64,000 nt of DNA from positions 1,162,201 to 1,226,200 of the forward strand of contig NZ_JAPPRJ010000002.1 of the NCBI RefSeq assembly GCF_026672545.1, in the 5' to 3' direction. Below, piece after piece: positions 24,831 to 32,414 of this stretch (position 1 is its first letter; the number at the start of each line of letters is the position of its first letter). A program made the position numbers and the translations under genes. This stretch comes from Rhizobium sp. SL86 (GTDB taxonomy: Bacteria > Pseudomonadota > Alphaproteobacteria > Rhizobiales > Rhizobiaceae). The notes below the pieces were generated by a model that saw only the letters and a list, made by a program, of their open reading frames with translations, did no database searches and was not told where the DNA came from.

Positions 24831-26168
24831 ATGACCCAGGCACACCCCATCCGCATCCCGGCAGGCGATGCACCCATTACGGACAAGTTACAGGCGCTGA
24901 TCGACGCACAGCAGGGCCCCATCCACATTCGGCTCGAAGCCGGGACGCATCTTTGCACTGGCCTGACGCTTCGCTCGAACATGACGCTCGAGATCGCGAA
25001 GGACGCCGAACTGCGTTTCCTTCCGGGTTACGAGCTTTATGCGACAACGACCGTTGCCATCGTGGCGGAGGAAAGCGATCGCGCAATGATGGCGGCGCGT
25101 GGCGCGGAAAACATTGCCCTGATCGGCGAAGGCCGCATCTTCTGCGAGGGCTCGACCGCCTATTCCCACGGCAACGACGGCGACATGGGAACTTTGGTCG
25201 CCTCCCGCTACCGGCCGCGCATTCTGGTGCTGGACGACTGCAGGAATGTCCGCATCGAAGGCCTGCGCATCGACGATGCACCCATGTGGACCATGCATTT
25301 TGCCGGCTGCGAGACGATTTCCGTCCGCAATGTCCAGGTCGACAATAACCGCCGCATGCCCAATACAGACGGCATCGTGATCGACGGCTGCCGCGACGTC
25401 GACATTCGCAACAGCAGTTTCCGCACGGCCGACGACGGCATCGTGCTGAAGACCACCCGTCGCGAGGATGGCAGCCTCACCGGGCCTTGCGAAAACGTGC
25501 GCATCACGGACTGCATCATCGAAAGCCGGTCCTGTGCCCTCAAGCTCGGCACCGAAAGTTTCTCCGCCTTTCGCGACATCACCTTCGAGGATGTCCGGAT
25601 CGAGAAATCGAACCGGGGCCTCGGCATCTTCTCGCGCGATGGCGGCGTAGTGGAAAACATCCGCTTCGCGCGCATTTCCGTCGATTGCAGCGAAACGCCG
25701 GCGGGCTTCTGGGGCTCCGGGGAAGCGGTAACGATCACGCTGCTCGACCGGCGACCGGAAGAATTTCCGGCAGGCGACGTCCGTAATGTCGTCATCGAGG
25801 ACGTTACGGGCCGCATGGAAGGCGCGATTAATTTCTATTCCGAGCGCGAAGGCGCGATCCACGACGTGACGCTCCGCAACATCATGATCAGGCAGGAACC
25901 CGGCGCGCTGGGCACTGGTCGATGCTACGACATCCGCCCCACGATCGACGACCGGTTCGACCGTTTTCCGATCGGCGACAAGAGCGCCGGTCGCGTGAAT
26001 GCCTGGCGCTACGGGCCGGATGGCAAGATCATCGGCCTGATCGATTATCCCGGCGGCATGCCGGCGATTTTCGCCAAGGGCGTAAGCGGCCTCACGATCG
26101 AAAATGCGCAGGTCGACCGGCCTTCCCCGTTGCCGGAGGGATGGAATACGGACGCCGTCCGGGTCTAA
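24831..26168 (+). CDS. Glycoside hydrolase family 28-like (polygalacturonase-type) right-handed beta-helix protein
   Basis: A 445-residue parallel beta-helix protein. Two GH28 acid clusters are in place: NTDG (residues about 178-181) and ADDGIVLK with two adjacent Asp (about 201-202). At the third expected position, where polygalacturonases carry Gly-His-Gly, the sequence reads SRSCALKLGTE with no His, and a clear Arg-Ile-Lys motif is absent. No signal peptide is seen, so it should work in the cytoplasm on short imported oligogalacturonides or related uronides. ATG 24831 is used; GTG 24825 is possible. Last gene of the operon. Confidence 0.82.
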   Translation: MTQAHPIRIPAGDAPITDKLQALIDAQQGPIHIRLEAGTHLCTGLTLRSNMTLEIAKDAELRFLPGYELYATTTVAIVAEESDRAMMAARGAENIALIGEGRIFCEGSTAYSHGNDGDMGTLVASRYRPRILVLDDCRNVRIEGLRIDDAPMWTMHFAGCETISVRNVQVDNNRRMPNTDGIVIDGCRDVDIRNSSFRTADDGIVLKTTRREDGSLTGPCENVRITDCIIESRSCALKLGTESFSAFRDITFEDVRIEKSNRGLGIFSRDGGVVENIRFARISVDCSETPAGFWGSGEAVTITLLDRRPEEFPAGDVRNVVIEDVTGRMEGAINFYSEREGAIHDVTLRNIMIRQEPGALGTGRCYDIRPTIDDRFDRFPIGDKSAGRVNAWRYGPDGKIIGLIDYPGGMPAIFAKGVSGLTIENAQVDRPSPLPEGWNTDAVRV

Positions 26169-26186
26169 AGAAAGCACGTGTGAGGT

Positions 26187-26245
26187 GCGCGGCGCGGACC
26201 GGAGGCCGCGCTCCTCCATCTGAGACGCATGTTCGTCGTGCGTCT
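26187..26245. terminator. Two hairpins between convergent GH28 and DUF4386 genes
   Basis: Stem 1: GCGCGGC / GCCGCGC (26187-26211). Stem 2: AGACGCA / TGCGTCT (26223-26245). Both have perfect seven-base arms and lie in the short gap between two genes that end towards each other. Neither has a T-run, so bidirectional termination is a guess from position. Confidence 0.4.
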
Positions 26246-26259
26246 GACGATGAGCGGTC

Positions 26260-26988
26260 TCAAACTCCGGTCGCAACGGCTGCCGTCCGGCGCTGTGCCC
26301 GCAGCAGGCGAATGCCGATCAGGATCAGCCAGAGGGTCAAGCCCAGGAAACCGGCGATGGTGAAGAGCGAATAGAGATCGCTTTCTTGCCCGATTGCCAG
26401 CGCCAGCCCTTCGGTGGTGCCGATGGCAATCGCAACAGCGGTGACAAATCCCGTCACACCGGACAGTACGCGCCGCTGACGCCACTGGAGCGCAGACATC
26501 GCAAGGACAAAAAAGACCAGCAGCCATTGGCCGAGATGCTCGCCGATGGCAACACCGCCATAACTGTTCAGGATCGTGAAGGCGGCTTCGGCGCTTGCCC
26601 GTGCCGCAGCATCGCCCCGCGCATGGGCGTTCGCAAGGCCGGGTATCACGAAGACCCAGCGCCATAAGCCCATGGCCTGGGTGACACCGGACAGTGCCCC
26701 GGCAATCGCCGCCATAAGCGCCAGTCGCTCCGACGTTAGCCGGTTTTCGACCGTGAAGGCGAGCGCGACCGTCAGCGGCACCAACAACACCGCTGCCCAG
26801 GCAAACGCATGCCATGTCAGGATCAGGGACTGACCACCCTCGGTGAAACGGGCCAGAACCTCACCGGCCGGTCGCCGGAGGATGTCGGGATAATCGAAGA
26901 TCGTCACAAGTTGGGCATAGGGAAGGTTAAAGCCGATCGCGATCGCGATGGTGGACAGGCCAAGAACTGGCATGGATTTCGGGGTCAT
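26260..26988 (-). CDS. DUF4386 domain-containing membrane protein
   Basis: An inner-membrane protein of 242 residues with six to seven hydrophobic segments. It matches DUF4386 proteins in the opening FNLPYAQLVTIFDYPDILR, then PAGEVLARF and the middle MGLWRWVFVIPGLA. The biochemical role of the family is unknown. I start at ATG 26988; an in-frame ATG at 27063 would add 25 residues without membrane character. It is divergent from a TetR gene and four shared operators lie between them, so it is the evident target of that repressor. Confidence 0.82.
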   Translation of the reverse strand: MTPKSMPVLGLSTIAIAIGFNLPYAQLVTIFDYPDILRRPAGEVLARFTEGGQSLILTWHAFAWAAVLLVPLTVALAFTVENRLTSERLALMAAIAGALSGVTQAMGLWRWVFVIPGLANAHARGDAAARASAEAAFTILNSYGGVAIGEHLGQWLLVFFVLAMSALQWRQRRVLSGVTGFVTAVAIAIGTTEGLALAIGQESDLYSLFTIAGFLGLTLWLILIGIRLLRAQRRTAAVATGV

Positions 26989-27135
26989 GGGGACACTTCC
27001 GGTAAAGGAGATAAGGGCGATCAGGGAGGCACGAACGGGGCAATGATGCGCGATGCGGTCCATCGCACCGGCATGGAGCGATCAGCGATACGCATGTCGG
27101 CGTCCGGAGCTCCGTGCATTACGTCGCCACCATTG

Positions 27136-27149
27136 TCACCGATTGGTGA
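27136..27149. promoter_or_regulatory. TetR-type operator, copy 1
   Basis: TCACCGATTGGTGA, one of four copies of the consensus TCACYGRYYGGTGA between the DUF4386 and TetR genes. Confidence 0.75.
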
Positions 27150-27159
27150 TATCAATAAT

Positions 27160-27173
27160 TCACCGACCGGTGA
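27160..27173. promoter_or_regulatory. TetR-type operator, copy 2
   Basis: TCACCGACCGGTGA, starting 24 bases after copy 1. Confidence 0.75.
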
Positions 27174-27182
27174 CATGTCAAG

Positions 27183-27196
27183 TCACCGGTCGGTGA
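27183..27196. promoter_or_regulatory. TetR-type operator, copy 3
   Basis: TCACCGGTCGGTGA, starting 23 bases after copy 2. Confidence 0.75.
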
Positions 27197-27239
27197 ATTT
27201 TGTAGATCCCCGTCTTGCCGCGCCGCTTTTGCTGAAATA

Positions 27240-27253
27240 TCACTGACTGGTGA
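27240..27253. promoter_or_regulatory. TetR-type operator, copy 4, next to the TetR start
   Basis: TCACTGACTGGTGA, 57 bases after copy 3 and 17 bases before the TetR start codon, so binding here would autorepress the regulator. Confidence 0.75.
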
Positions 27254-27270
27254 CGTGAAAGGGAAAGAGA

Positions 27271-27909
27271 GTGGCAGCACGCAATGCAGACGAGGAACCG
27301 GCGCGCATGCGCGACCGGCCGGCGACGGAGGCACGGATCCTGGAGGCCGCGCAGGCGATCCTGATTGCAGCCGGCCCCGGCGGTTTTGGCGTCAATGCGG
27401 TGGCGCGCGAAGCGGGTGTCGATAAGCAGCTGATCTATCGTTATTACGGCGGCCTGGACGGACTGCTCGAGGCGCTTGGCGTGCGGCTGGCGCAATGGTG
27501 GCAGGAAAAACTGATGGCGGGCCTGCCGCAGACGCCGGTCGAGAATTATGGCGAGCTCATCGAGTTGCTCGCCCTCCAGCTGCTTCATATCGTGAGGTCA
27601 GAACCGCTCGCGCTGCAATCCCTGCTCTGGGAGCTCACCGGCTCGGAAAGCTTCGTAAAGTCCCTTTCCGCATCGCGCGCACGCGCCTATGGCGCCTGGA
27701 TGGCAGGCGTGCGCGGCGGTCTTGAGCCCCCCGAGGATGTGGATGCGCCCGCCATAAACGCGCTCCTCATTGCCGCCATCAGCCAAATCGCACTTGCCGG
27801 CAGACAGGCAGACACGATCATCGGATTGCCAACCAACGATCCCGCGACCTGGGATCGCCTGGAGAAATCCCTCCTTCGTCTTGTTCGGGGCGTCTACGCT
27901 CGTCCCTAG
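27271..27909 (+). CDS. TetR-family transcriptional regulator
   Basis: A 212-residue repressor. The N-terminal helix-turn-helix is ARILEAAQAILIAAGPGGFG to DKQLIYRYYGGLDGLLEALG; the recognition part is VNAVAREAGVDKQLIYRYYG. The C-terminal ligand pocket is mostly helical and unassigned. It starts with GTG at 27271 after GGGAAAGAGA. It most likely represses the divergent DUF4386 gene and itself through the four palindromes at 27136-27253. Confidence 0.9.
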   Translation: MAARNADEEPARMRDRPATEARILEAAQAILIAAGPGGFGVNAVAREAGVDKQLIYRYYGGLDGLLEALGVRLAQWWQEKLMAGLPQTPVENYGELIELLALQLLHIVRSEPLALQSLLWELTGSESFVKSLSASRARAYGAWMAGVRGGLEPPEDVDAPAINALLIAAISQIALAGRQADTIIGLPTNDPATWDRLEKSLLRLVRGVYARP

Positions 27910-28455
27910 GCCGCCAAATCGCGCGGCCCTCAAAACAGGCTGCCCCGCCTCGAAGGAGGCGGATAGATCAGTCGCTCAGGCGATAGCGCGCGCTACAGTC
28001 TGCCAAAGCGCAGGCAGGGTGGCGTCGCCTTAACCGGGTTTGCGACGCGGCTGTATCATCGGCCTGAATCTCACCCGTCAATCTTCAAAGCGATTTCCCG
28101 CCAGATGCTGATTGCTTTGGCGCGAAGCTGGCGATGATCTGCAGTGGTCAGGTCCGGCGAAGAAGAAAGAGATTGGCGATCTGGCCGTGAGTTGAGACGA
28201 AACGCTGACATTGCCGTGCGGACGTGAAACGCATCATTCGTCGCTCTCACCGCCGGAGCATCAGATGCGACTTTTCGGCCAGGTTGTTCAAGCCCTTGTG
28301 CGAGCAATGCTCGACGCGCGGCACCAGCTCGGCTTTCTCGGCAGATAGGACCGAAGCTTGTCAATCACCATCACGCGCGGGGCAATAACCTTGCTTTTGG
28401 GCAGCTTGCGCAACGGTCAATCGGCGGACGACCCTTGCTTGCGCGGCTGGGTCCG
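27910..28455. other. Gap holding an IS6 relic and otherwise no gene
   Basis: After the TetR stop comes a GGCCGC/GCGGCC inverted repeat (27909-27928) with no T-run. Positions 27930-28070 show nothing recognisable. The rest is the transposase relic at 28071-28420. Confidence 0.5.
28071..28420 (-). pseudogene. IS6-family transposase remnant (C-terminal part, frameshifted)
   Basis: Reading the minus strand across frames gives pieces of the IS6 transposase C-terminus: LRKLPKSKVIAPRVMVIDKL, then a shifted KAELVPRVEHCSHKGLNNLA, then EKSHL, QCQRFVSTHGQIANLF, and finally HRQLRAKAISIWREIALKID. No start, no N-terminal half and at least two frameshifts: a dead fragment. It is related to the fuller copy at 42826-43629 and sits at the left edge of the aromatic/aldolase region. 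Confidence 0.75.
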
Positions 28456-29871
28456 TTAACCGCGCCCCATGAACCTCGCCAGAAACCCCGTCAGGCGACC
28501 GTAAGGCGGCATGGCAAGCCGCGCCGGATTGAAAATCCTGACGCTTGCGATGCCGCGGGCATGCGAAAACCGCTTGAAGCCGTCAAACCCGTGATAGGCC
28601 CCGATGCCGCTCGGCCCCACGCCACCGAACGGCAGATCGTTCTGCGCCACATGCAACAGCGTGCCATTGACGGTCACGTTGCCGGAAATGGTGTTTTCCA
28701 GCACCTTGCGCCGGGTCTCGTTTCGTCCGGTGAACAAATAGAGCGCCAGCGGACGTGGGCGGGCGCGAATGAAGGCAATGGCATCGTCGAGGGTGTCGTA
28801 GGGGATGATCGGCAGGATCGGGCCGAATATTTCCTCCTCCATCAGCCGGCAATCGGCGGGCGGGTCGATCACGAGCGTGGGCGCAATGGCAAATCCCGCC
28901 TGCGGCAGGGTTATGTCGGCCGTCACCAGTCGCACACCACGATCGTGGCATTCCTGAAGCCCGTCAACCAGCCGCCGGTGGGCACGCTCGCCGACGATAC
29001 CGGTATAGTGCATGGCCGAGCTTTGGCTGGGATAACAACGAACGATCTCGGCCTGAAGCGCGCTGACGAACTGCTCGAGACGGCCTTTCTCGACCAGAAC
29101 GTAATCCGGCGCGATGCAGGTCTGCCCGGCATTCATCAACTTGCCGAACACGATGTCGCGGGCAGCGGAGAAGTGACTGTAATCCGGCGCGACGATCGTC
29201 GGCGATTTGCCGCCGAGTTCCAGCGTCACCGGCGTCAGGTTGGCCGCTGCGGCCGCCATGACCTTCCTGCCGACGGCGGTGGAACCCGTGAAGACCAGAT
29301 GATCGAAAGGCTGGGCGCTGAAGGCTGCGGCCACATCCACGCCACCTTCGAGGACCGTTACCTCTTCCGGCGCAAAATACGCGCCGATCAGCGTGGACAG
29401 CAAGGCGGAGGTCTGCGGTACCAGTTCCGACGGTTTGATGATCGCCCGGTTTCCGGCGGCGAGGATATCGATCAACGGGCCGAGCGCCAGAAAGATTGGA
29501 TAGTTCCAGGGCACCATCACGCCGATGACGCCAAGCGGCTGGTATTGCACCGTGTTCTTCAGTTGCAGGAATTCGATGGAGCGCCCACGCCGCTCCGGCT
29601 TCATCCAGCGCCTGAGGTGGGAGCGTGTGTGCCTGAGCGCGCCCATCAACGGTACGATCTCGAGCATGGTCGTCTCATGCACGGACCGGTGGCCGAAATC
29701 GCGCGAAACCGCCGCGCAGATCTCTGGCCCCCGGTCCTTCAGCAAGCGGCCGATCCGATCCAGCCGGTCTCGGCGTGTGGCGAGTGACGGATGGGGGTCC
29801 GCCTCGAATGCGGCGCGCTGCCTCGCAAGAGCCTCGGACAGGAGGAATTCGATGTGGCTGTCTTCGCTCAA
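28456..29871 (-). CDS. Coniferyl-aldehyde dehydrogenase (CalB-like aldehyde dehydrogenase)
   Basis: A 471-residue NAD(P)-dependent aldehyde dehydrogenase. Catalytic Glu218 (LELGGKSP) and nucleophile Cys252 (NAGQTCIAPDYVL) are present, with FTGSTAVG for the cofactor and VPWNYPIFLALGPL for the oxyanion Asn. The sequence layout (PSELVPQTSALL, LPFGGVGPSGIGAYHG) is that of the coniferyl-aldehyde dehydrogenase branch, whose members oxidise lignin-derived aldehydes. It starts with a TTG at 29871, four bases after the MFS stop, with GGAG upstream inside the MFS end. Other hydrophobic aldehydes are possible substrates. Confidence 0.87.
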   Translation of the reverse strand: MSEDSHIEFLLSEALARQRAAFEADPHPSLATRRDRLDRIGRLLKDRGPEICAAVSRDFGHRSVHETTMLEIVPLMGALRHTRSHLRRWMKPERRGRSIEFLQLKNTVQYQPLGVIGVMVPWNYPIFLALGPLIDILAAGNRAIIKPSELVPQTSALLSTLIGAYFAPEEVTVLEGGVDVAAAFSAQPFDHLVFTGSTAVGRKVMAAAAANLTPVTLELGGKSPTIVAPDYSHFSAARDIVFGKLMNAGQTCIAPDYVLVEKGRLEQFVSALQAEIVRCYPSQSSAMHYTGIVGERAHRRLVDGLQECHDRGVRLVTADITLPQAGFAIAPTLVIDPPADCRLMEEEIFGPILPIIPYDTLDDAIAFIRARPRPLALYLFTGRNETRRKVLENTISGNVTVNGTLLHVAQNDLPFGGVGPSGIGAYHGFDGFKRFSHARGIASVRIFNPARLAMPPYGRLTGFLARFMGRG

Positions 29872-29875
29872 TGGT

Positions 29876-31021
29876 TTACTCCGCGATACCGGCTTTTGCC
29901 GCGGCCGGAAGGCCGCGATGAAGATGGCCGAAAACTAGCACGGCACAGGTGGCTGCCACCACCAGCGGCATCAGGCACGCCCATGCAAAGGCTGCCGGCC
30001 CCGCCGAGGCAAAGACCGGACCGGCAACGGCAGTGCCGAGTGTTGCGCCGACGATCGCGATCACCAGAATACGTGACATCAACGAACCGTCCGGATCGTT
30101 TTCCGTCAAGACGCCGGTGACAAAGGGCGTGACGATGTAGAAGCCGATATTGACCAGGATCTGCGTGCTGACGAACACCGCCGCCGAAAACACGTTGAAG
30201 AGATAGTAGATCGACACGGCCATGACGACAAAACCCAGCATGACGAGCGGAAGACGTTTCGCCTTGTCATGCGTCATCGACGGCACCACGGCACCGAGGA
30301 AGCCGGCCAGCGAGGAGAGTGCGAGATAGAGGCCGACCTCCGCATTGGTCAGACCGACCCGCTCGCCGACATAACCGCAGATGGCCCACTGTCCGGCCTG
30401 TACCGCATAGACCATGAACACGATGACCATCGCGAGCAGCATCTTCGGACGGTCGAGCCTTGAATGCACGGTGGCGGCGGCCATTTGTGCCGGGCGTCTG
30501 GAAATCAGCAGGAAGAGGGGCGCCATCAGAGCGGCAAACAGGGTCAGCATCAGAAATACCGGCGCCTCGGCTTCCGCATGCGGCATCATCGAAACTGCAA
30601 ACAGCAATAGTCCCATGGTCGTGCCTCCGATGAGACTGAGCGCGCCCCAGAACCGTTCGGCATTGGCAAGCGAGGCGAGACTCATCGCCACGACGCTGAA
30701 GATTGCCCCCTCGCCCAGTCCGGTGACCAGGCGCGCCGAAGCCAACAGAAGCGGGGTCTGCTGCCAAAAGCTCGCGGCTTCGCCGAGGATGACGGCGAGC
30801 GCACCCGCCATTGCGACGATGCGCCAGGAGCGTGCTGCCAGCTTGGAAAGAAAGAGTCCGTATAGGGCAATGCCGGCAAGCTCCGCACTGGCAACCACAG
30901 TCGCCAGGCCCTCGTCGTAACCGGCGAGCTTGCTCATCGCCAGCACCACCACCGGCATCACCATCGTACCGTTCAACGCCACTGCATAAGCAGCGCTCAG
31001 TCCCAGAATCCACAAGATCAC
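29876..31021 (-). CDS. Major facilitator superfamily transporter
   Basis: A membrane transporter of about 381 residues with twelve predicted segments. I place the start at a GTG at 31021, preceded by a GGGGGG ribosome site, so the protein begins just before the first segment (ILWILGLSAAYAVALNGTMV). The frame is open up to 31195, but those residues are not membrane-like. There is no clear sub-family match. It is translationally linked to the coniferyl-aldehyde dehydrogenase, so it may import or export an aromatic acid. Divergent from the AraC regulator. Confidence 0.82.
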   Translation of the reverse strand: MILWILGLSAAYAVALNGTMVMPVVVLAMSKLAGYDEGLATVVASAELAGIALYGLFLSKLAARSWRIVAMAGALAVILGEAASFWQQTPLLLASARLVTGLGEGAIFSVVAMSLASLANAERFWGALSLIGGTTMGLLLFAVSMMPHAEAEAPVFLMLTLFAALMAPLFLLISRRPAQMAAATVHSRLDRPKMLLAMVIVFMVYAVQAGQWAICGYVGERVGLTNAEVGLYLALSSLAGFLGAVVPSMTHDKAKRLPLVMLGFVVMAVSIYYLFNVFSAAVFVSTQILVNIGFYIVTPFVTGVLTENDPDGSLMSRILVIAIVGATLGTAVAGPVFASAGPAAFAWACLMPLVVAATCAVLVFGHLHRGLPAAAKAGIAE

Positions 31022-31265
31022 TGCAGTCGCCCCCCAGGGTTGCCGCGCAGCGTTGCCGATTCCGGTCCTTCTGCCGCCGTCGCAATGACAAGAATATGAC
31101 GCGCCCCCGCAGCCACAAGGGATTTCAGGGCCTGTTTGGGGTCTTTTCCGGCCAATCGGAACGCCATTGCACGCCTTTGCCTTGACGGATCGCAAGGGGA
31201 CGATGTGTCTTGATAAAAAACGAAGACACGCCGGAGAGCAACCGCAGGAGAGGTATGGAGAGCCA

Positions 31266-32306
31266 ATGAAACCGGTCGATTCACGCTACATGGCTGCGAA
31301 TATTCCGGCCTTCATGCTCAGAAGCCTGGTGATGACGCTACGCGATTCCGGCCTTGACGCGGGCCGGCTGCTGGTCGGGCTGGGCCTGACGCTGGAGGAT
31401 CTTCAGGACCCCGCCTGCCGCGTGTCGTTCCGCCAGGGTCGGGAGGCGATCCTGCGCGCACTCCAGATGGCACCGGGGCGGGCGCTTGGTCTCGAAACAG
31501 GCTGTCGGCAGAAGATCAATTCGGTGGGGCTGGTCGGTTATGCCATGCTGACAGCCGCAACGATCGGCGAGGCGGTCAAGCTCGGTCTGCAATTCCAGAA
31601 GGACACCGGCAGCATGCTGGAGTTCGATACGCGCGTCACCAGCGATGGCATTGCGGTGACCGCCGCCAGCCGCTTTCATGAACCCAGCATCTACACCTTC
31701 CTGGTCGAAGAGGCCTTCGCCAACTTCATGAGCATCGGCATCGGCCTTGTCGGGGACGGTTTCAAGCCGTTGCGCATTGAGCTCGCCTATCCCGCACCGG
31801 TCCATGCCGGTGCCTATCGCGACGTCTTCGATTGCGAAATCCGTTTCGGTTGCGTCGAAAACGTCTTCCTGTTCGATCCTGCGCTGTACAAACGTGCGCT
31901 GGCCACCGCGGACCCCTTCAGCCATCGACAGCTGTGCGAGTTCATCGCCTATCACCGGACCCGTTCCCGGGAGGCGGCGGAGATCACGGAATCGGTCGAG
32001 CGGGTGCTGCGCCAGAAGCTGCAGGAGCGCATCAATATCTCGAAGGTCGCCAAGGCTCTCGGCATGAGCGAGCGCACGCTCAGGCGGCGGCTGGCGGAAA
32101 GTGCCGTTTCCTTTCAGGGCCTTCTCGACGATCTGCGCAAAAACAGGGCGCTGGAGCTTCTGGCCAATCCACATATGTCGGTCGAGCAGATCGCCTTCGC
32201 CGTCGGCTTTACGGACCCGCACAATTTTCGCCGTGCATTTCGTCGATGGACAGGCACGACCCCTGGCGCACTGCGCACCGATCTCTCGGCGATTTGGCCG
32301 GAATAG
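31266..32306 (+). CDS. AraC-family transcriptional regulator with arabinose_bd-type sensor domain
   Basis: A 346-residue activator. Residues about 20-200 resemble the sensor domain of the OruR/ArgR-type AraC subgroup (GLETGCRQKINSVGLVGYAM, AYPAPVHAGAYRDVFDCEIRF). The two C-terminal helix-turn-helix motifs are visible as NISKVAKALGMSERTLRRRL and MSVEQIAFAVGFTDPHNFRR followed by AFRRWTGTTPGALR. ATG 31266 follows GGAGAG. It sits between the divergent MFS-dehydrogenase pair and the co-directional kinase-aldolase operon and could control both. Confidence 0.9.
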   Translation: MKPVDSRYMAANIPAFMLRSLVMTLRDSGLDAGRLLVGLGLTLEDLQDPACRVSFRQGREAILRALQMAPGRALGLETGCRQKINSVGLVGYAMLTAATIGEAVKLGLQFQKDTGSMLEFDTRVTSDGIAVTAASRFHEPSIYTFLVEEAFANFMSIGIGLVGDGFKPLRIELAYPAPVHAGAYRDVFDCEIRFGCVENVFLFDPALYKRALATADPFSHRQLCEFIAYHRTRSREAAEITESVERVLRQKLQERINISKVAKALGMSERTLRRRLAESAVSFQGLLDDLRKNRALELLANPHMSVEQIAFAVGFTDPHNFRRAFRRWTGTTPGALRTDLSAIWPE

Positions 32307-32414
32307 ACCCTCAATAGGACAGCTTGACCGCTTCATGACGCACTGCCCCGGGGTCTATCCTTTCCCCAAGCAAAAAGGCCGGAAAAACCATCGGCCATTC
32401 TTGGCTGAGGGGCC

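Noticed and set aside
27909..27928. GGCCGC/GCGGCC stem as the TetR terminator
   Set aside because: Six base pairs only, no T-run, in GC-rich DNA where such stems are common.
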